From NCBI GenBank assembly GCA_035353175.1, contig DAOPZC010000003.1:155324-219323 (forward strand): a DNA stretch of 64,000 nt. The letters run 5' to 3'. Under the pieces are notes generated by a model, which saw only the letters and a list, made by a program, of their open reading frames with translations, made no database searches and was not told the origin of the DNA. The translations under genes were made by a program, and so were the position numbers. The first letter of the stretch is position 1, and each line of letters begins with the position of its first letter. Below are positions 59,980 to 64,000 of this stretch, piece after piece. The DNA is from DAOPZC01 sp035353175 (GTDB lineage: Bacteria > Verrucomicrobiota > Kiritimatiellia > RFP12 > UBA1067).

Positions 59980-61782
59980 TTAACGCTCGTCGGCCCACGC
60001 CACCGTGGCTTTCAGGGCCCGGTTCCATCCGTCCACCCGCTGCTGCACGCTGCCCGGCTTCGCCGAGGGCGCGAATCTCCGGTCCTCCTTCCACTGCTGG
60101 TCGATCTCGTCCTGGCCCGACCAGAACCCGACGGCCAGGCCGGCCAGATAGGCCGCCCCCAGCGCGCGCGTCTCGAACGCCTTCGGGCAGCTGATCGGCA
60201 CCCCGAGAATATCGGACTGGAACTGCATCAGCAGGCGGTTCGCCGTGCCCTCGCCGTCCACCCGCAGCTCCGAAATCGGAATGCCCGAGTCGGCCTCCAT
60301 CGCCTTCAGCGCATCGCGCGTCTGGTAGGCGATGCCCTCAAGCGCGGCGCGGGCGATATGGCCCGCCGTGGTGTCGCGCGTCAGCCCCACCAGCGTTCCC
60401 CGCGCGGCCGGCTTCCAGTGCGGCGCGCCCAAGCCGTCGAAGGCCGGCACCATGTACACCCCGCCGCTGTCCGGCACGGTCGCGGCCAGCTCGCGGACGT
60501 CCGCCGCATTGCGGATGATGCCCAGCCCGTCGCGCAGCCAATCCACCACGTTGCCCGCGACGTAAACGCTGCCTTCCAGCGCGTACGTCACCTCGTTCCC
60601 CAAACGCCAGGCGACGGTCGTCAGGAGGTTGTTCTTCGACAGAATCAGCCGGGAGCCCGTGTTCATCACCATGAAGCAGCCGGCTCCGTACGTGCATTTG
60701 GCCATGCCGGGCACATTGCAGCGCTGCCCGAACATCGCCGCCTGCTGGTCGCCGACAACCGCCGCGATCGGCACGCCCGCCGCAAAGAAAGGCGCCTGCG
60801 TGACGCCGTATCGCTCGCTGGACGAGCGGATCTGCGGCAACATGCTTTCCGGAATGCCGAAAAAGGCCAGAAGCTCGCGGTCCCATTCGCCCGTGTGGAT
60901 GTTGTACAGCATCGTATGGGAAGCGTTCGACGCGTCGGTCACGTGGACCTCGCCCTGCGTGCAGTTCCAGATCAGCCAGGTGCCGACCGTGCCGAACAGC
61001 AGGCGCCCCGCCTCGGCCGAGCGGCGCGCGCCCTTCACGTGGTCGAGGATCCATTTGATCTTGGTGGCGGAGAAGTAGGCGTCGGGCACTAGGCCAGTCT
61101 TGGCACGGATCCACTCCGCACCGCCCTCTTTTTTCAGCCGGTCGCAGAAGTCGGCCGTGCGCCGGTCCTGCCACATGATCGCGGGACAGACGGGCCGGCC
61201 CGTCTCGCGGTCCCAGACCAGCGTGGTCGCGCGCTGGCTCGCGATGCCGATCGCGGCGATCTGGTCCCCGCTCAGTCCCGCGGAGGCGATCGCCTCCGCC
61301 GCCACGCCGGCCTGCGTTGACCAGATCGAAAGGCCGTCGTTTTCAACCCATCCCGGGCGAAGATAGCCGAGCGACACCTTTTTTTGCGCGCACGAGACCG
61401 GCCGGCCCTTCTTGTCGAACACGACCGCGCAGGAACGCGCCGTACCTTGGTCAAGCGCCAGGATGTACTGCCGGGCCGCCGACACGCTGCGGATGAAATG
61501 GGCGGGACGTCTGGGCTCAAGCTCTGCGGCCGCCAGAGCTTCCTTGCGCGAATGCACGTTGATCTTCTTGTAGATGTTCCGGATATGAACGGCGATCGTG
61601 TTCGCACTGACGCACAGCTCCGCCGCGATCTCCTTGTTGCTTTTGCCCGCAATCACCCGGTCCAGAATATGGCGCTCGCGCACCGTCAGCAAACGGAACG
61701 TCTCACGCGCCCGCTGATCCTGCGGAGGCGCGCCGCGCCGCGCCGGGCTTCGGCCTTCTTCTGTGCTTTGAGAGCTTCTCAT
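59980..61782 (-). CDS. LuxR-type DNA-binding domain fused to degenerate glycerol kinase, copy 2
   Basis: 600 residues from ATG 61782. A LuxR-type helix-turn-helix (about 32-85, 'LTVRERHILDRVIAGKSNKE') precedes a full-length FGGY domain about 75% like copy 1. Catalytic positions are changed: the phosphate loop DQGTTSSR is 'DQGTARSC', glycerol-binding NQRET is 'SQRAT' (Glu lost), YGTGCF is 'YGAGCF' (ATP-contact Thr lost) and the GGA motif is 'DGEGTAN'. The catalytic Asp in 'GDQQAAMFGQ' remains. It is probably a pseudokinase that senses a ligand and controls transcription. Copy 1 follows about 10-55 bases downstream. Confidence 0.88.
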   Translation of the reverse strand: MRSSQSTEEGRSPARRGAPPQDQRARETFRLLTVRERHILDRVIAGKSNKEIAAELCVSANTIAVHIRNIYKKINVHSRKEALAAAELEPRRPAHFIRSVSAARQYILALDQGTARSCAVVFDKKGRPVSCAQKKVSLGYLRPGWVENDGLSIWSTQAGVAAEAIASAGLSGDQIAAIGIASQRATTLVWDRETGRPVCPAIMWQDRRTADFCDRLKKEGGAEWIRAKTGLVPDAYFSATKIKWILDHVKGARRSAEAGRLLFGTVGTWLIWNCTQGEVHVTDASNASHTMLYNIHTGEWDRELLAFFGIPESMLPQIRSSSERYGVTQAPFFAAGVPIAAVVGDQQAAMFGQRCNVPGMAKCTYGAGCFMVMNTGSRLILSKNNLLTTVAWRLGNEVTYALEGSVYVAGNVVDWLRDGLGIIRNAADVRELAATVPDSGGVYMVPAFDGLGAPHWKPAARGTLVGLTRDTTAGHIARAALEGIAYQTRDALKAMEADSGIPISELRVDGEGTANRLLMQFQSDILGVPISCPKAFETRALGAAYLAGLAVGFWSGQDEIDQQWKEDRRFAPSAKPGSVQQRVDGWNRALKATVAWADER

Positions 61783-61789
61783 ACGTTGT

Positions 61790-61819
61790 AGATTAGCAAA
61801 AACATCTGCGTATGCTCAA
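61790..61819 (-). promoter_or_regulatory. Promoter of the LuxR-glycerol kinase pair, leaderless
   Basis: On the minus strand: TTGAGC (61819-61814), an 18-base spacer and TAATCT (61795-61790), ending seven bases before ATG 61782; no ribosome site between. Confidence 0.6.
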
Positions 61820-61923
61820 CTGCTCGAACACGTGAACACGCGGGCCACGCCTTTCGGCCTTGCCCTATCTCCCGAATCCTGCCACAGTATGAGAATGGTT
61901 TTTTGAAAGAGAGCGAGCGCCTT

Positions 61924-64000
61924 ATGAAAAAGTTTTCCCTGCCCGTGTTTGTCTTTCTCTTGGCCCTGCGCGGTTGGGCCGGAGATCCGCCGGCGACGTC
62001 GGACGCGGTGGTCTACACGAACGACTGCGTCGTGTACACGATGCCAGCCGGAACATGGTCGCTGGCCGACGATTACTGGTTAACCAACAGGTGGGTCCGG
62101 GACGGATCAGGCAACCTGATCTCGGACTTCTCCGCAACCTCGCTTATCACGAACTTTGTCCAAAAGGGGCCCGGCACGCTTCGCGCCTGGTGGGCCGTCG
62201 ACACGGTCGGAAAAAGCCGCGTCTACGCCAATGCGACCTGGACGGTTCAACAGGGCGTGCTTTCGATTCAGCAGTCGGGCACCACCTCCATCATGAACAA
62301 CAGGGCGAATCTGAACATCCGGCTTGGCGAAGGAACCCAGCTCCTGTTCGACTCGGATTCCGCCTCCGGTTTTTATCCGTGCGGTCACCTGACCCTGCAG
62401 GGAGCCGCCGTCGTGGGCGAGCGGGGGCTGCAGAAGGCCGCCAAAACGCTCACGGCCAATACGGCGCAGGCGAAAAACACGAGCTTCGAAAATCCCCTGG
62501 CCAGCATTCAGGCCCTGTTCATGAACGGAACGGTGACGGTCCTGCCGAGCGCGCAGGAATCGGTGATCGACGCCCCCTACCTTCTTGTCGGCAGCGCCAA
62601 CCTCACCTATCCCACCGTCTTTGCTGTCCAAGAGGGTGCCACCTTGCGCATCCGGGCCTGCATGGCCGACGACCTCGCCAACCACGACGGCAGCACGACC
62701 AACCGCGTCCGGAGCGGCTTCGTCAAGACGGGCAAGGGCACGCTGATTCTGACCCAGCCGTGCACGATCTCAGGGACGGTCGTCGTTCAGGACGGCACGG
62801 TGGTGCTGGAAAAATACGCGGATTTCGGCAGCGCGCAGCTGATCCTCGCCGACAATGCTAAAGTCGTTTTGGCGGACGGGGCCGCGCTCAAGACCTACGG
62901 GGCCGTCTCGCAGTGGCCCGCGGTCCTGCAGGAGGCGGCCATCCATGTGGATGCCATGACGTATGCCGACCGGACGGGAACGACCGTGAACCCCCTGCGC
63001 AATTTCGGCACCGTCGGCGGGGCCTTCACGCGAACGACGGGAAGCTCCTATGCCACCGTGCAGGCGGACGCTTTCGGAGCGGGCCGCCCGGGACTGAGCC
63101 TGGGAAGCGGCTCCGCCTACCGGCTGACCGGGTTCACGAACACGGTGCCGCAGATCACCCTTTTCGCAGTCATGAAGCGGACCGCAAAGGATCAATGGGG
63201 CGGCCCCTTTTCCTTCTCTTCCCTGACCGCGACGAACGGGGACAACGGCGCGGGCATCCGGGCCTGGTATCTTGAGAACTCCGGCACGAACGCAAGCGGC
63301 AATTTCGCTTACATGGATGTCCAGTACAACAGGAACCAGCTGGTTCAGCTCAACAACGCCTTCGCGTGGGACGCGCCCGTCATGACGATGGCCTACACCT
63401 GGGGCGGCGGCGCCAATTCGACCAACGTCTTCCTGCAGCGCACGCTGGCCCAGACGGTGGCGAACACCAATAACAGCGGCGTCGCGTTTACGGTCAACCA
63501 CGACATGCTGTATCTGTGGAGCCGTTCCAGCTCTTACGGCAACAGCATGAACGCGTTCTCCGGCATCTTCGGCGAGGTGCTCGTTTACTTCCGCTCCCTG
63601 ACGCCGGCCGAAATCACGGGGGTTCAGGACTACCTCATGCACAAATGGTTCGGCGCACCGCAGACGGCCACTCAGGCGCCGCTGACGGTCACCGTCAACA
63701 CCAACGATACGGCCAGCCTGGCGATCCCGCCCGTCGCGGCCGTCAAGAAGGCGGGGGCCGGGACGCTGTCGCTCTCCTCGGTGGGCTCCGCCGCGACCAA
63801 TCTGCTGTCGCTTGACGAGGGCACCCTGCGCTTCGCCGAGTCCGTCGTCCACCGCAAAGCGGAAATCTGGCTCGACCCCAGCGACGCGGGCTCGCTGACG
63901 ACCAACGGCTCGGGCCGCGTGACGGCCGCCCTGAACAAAGGGCGTTGCGGCGGAACGTGGGTCCCGAACACCACGGGGCCGACGCTCGGAACGAATTACA
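61924..64000 (+). CDS. Exported LamG / beta-strand-repeat protein, 5' part
   Basis: The frame is open from ATG 61924 to the window edge (692 codons, no stop), so the gene continues outside. MKKFSLPVFVFLLALRGWAG is a signal peptide. Beta-strand repeats follow ('FVQKGPGTLRAWW', 'FVKTGKGTLILTQP', 'GTVVVQDGTVVLEKYADFGS'). A LamG-like module spans about residues 330-580 and ends 'VLVYFRSLTPAEITGVQDYL' then 'MHKWFG', the same closing signature as in the 1413-residue protein. A new module starts near 'IWLDPSDAGSL'. It is divergent from the LuxR-glycerol kinase pair, sharing a 141-base control region. Confidence 0.85.
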   Translation, partial: MKKFSLPVFVFLLALRGWAGDPPATSDAVVYTNDCVVYTMPAGTWSLADDYWLTNRWVRDGSGNLISDFSATSLITNFVQKGPGTLRAWWAVDTVGKSRVYANATWTVQQGVLSIQQSGTTSIMNNRANLNIRLGEGTQLLFDSDSASGFYPCGHLTLQGAAVVGERGLQKAAKTLTANTAQAKNTSFENPLASIQALFMNGTVTVLPSAQESVIDAPYLLVGSANLTYPTVFAVQEGATLRIRACMADDLANHDGSTTNRVRSGFVKTGKGTLILTQPCTISGTVVVQDGTVVLEKYADFGSAQLILADNAKVVLADGAALKTYGAVSQWPAVLQEAAIHVDAMTYADRTGTTVNPLRNFGTVGGAFTRTTGSSYATVQADAFGAGRPGLSLGSGSAYRLTGFTNTVPQITLFAVMKRTAKDQWGGPFSFSSLTATNGDNGAGIRAWYLENSGTNASGNFAYMDVQYNRNQLVQLNNAFAWDAPVMTMAYTWGGGANSTNVFLQRTLAQTVANTNNSGVAFTVNHDMLYLWSRSSSYGNSMNAFSGIFGEVLVYFRSLTPAEITGVQDYLMHKWFGAPQTATQAPLTVTVNTNDTASLAIPPVAAVKKAGAGTLSLSSVGSAATNLLSLDEGTLRFAESVVHRKAEIWLDPSDAGSLTTNGSGRVTAALNKGRCGGTWVPNTTGPTLGTNY

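Overview
The window looks like chromosomal DNA of a Gram-negative member of the PVC superphylum, most likely a Kiritimatiellota-type bacterium (Lentisphaerota is the main alternative). The reasons are high GC content, very large exported proteins built from autotransporter-associated beta-strand repeats and LamG-like modules, Verrucomicrobia-style C-termini, dense minus-strand operons and a PVC-like mix of exported sugar-acting and phosphodiester-acting enzymes. I see no integrase, transposase, rRNA, tRNA or CRISPR array. The assignment is inference from gene content, not from a marker gene.

Left part (1-16.4 kb): the end of a PQQ-type beta-propeller gene, an exported kelch/IPT protein, an exported metallophosphoesterase, a hot-dog thioesterase, a single-domain response regulator, an exported FAD oxidoreductase and a C_GCAxxG_C_C protein. 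Then comes a two-gene nucleotidyltransferase / winged-helix module with a palindrome over its start codon, lying directly downstream of the tmRNA gene (ssrA, tag ANDNFALAA). It is followed by a two-gene operon for a 1413-residue LamG/beta-strand-repeat protein and a 962-residue exported hydrolase-like protein.

Middle (16.5-32.7 kb): housekeeping genes (a pabB-pabC fusion, purB), two small conserved proteins, and a tightly coupled five-gene operon (27.2-21.2 kb). That operon joins a polar-amino-acid-type ABC transporter to a partner-switching cassette (STAS antagonist, SpoIIE-type phosphatase, RsbW-type kinase); the ABC ATPase itself carries an RsbW-like C-terminal domain. Next is a glycerol-3-phosphate oxidation operon (HAD phosphatase, GlpA-like FAD/[2Fe-2S] enzyme, FAD reductase, DUF1667 protein, GlpT-type transporter).

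Right part (32.9-64 kb): three exported glycerophosphodiester phosphodiesterases, two of them fused to LamG modules; a second organophosphate transporter; a glycerol-1-phosphate dehydrogenase; a PAP2 phosphatase; two giant beta-strand-repeat proteins; a PHP phosphoesterase; a sorbitol/sorbose-type dehydrogenase; and two tandem proteins in which a LuxR-type DNA-binding domain is fused to a full glycerol kinase. The second fusion has lost several catalytic residues. The window ends inside another exported LamG/beta-strand-repeat gene.

Taken together, about half the window is organised around glycerol phosphates: exported phosphodiesterases release glycerol-3-phosphate (and perhaps glycerol-1-phosphate) from glycerophosphodiesters or polyglycerol-phosphate polymers, two transporters import them, dehydrogenases and a kinase feed them to dihydroxyacetone phosphate, and the LuxR-kinase fusions are candidates for the regulator.
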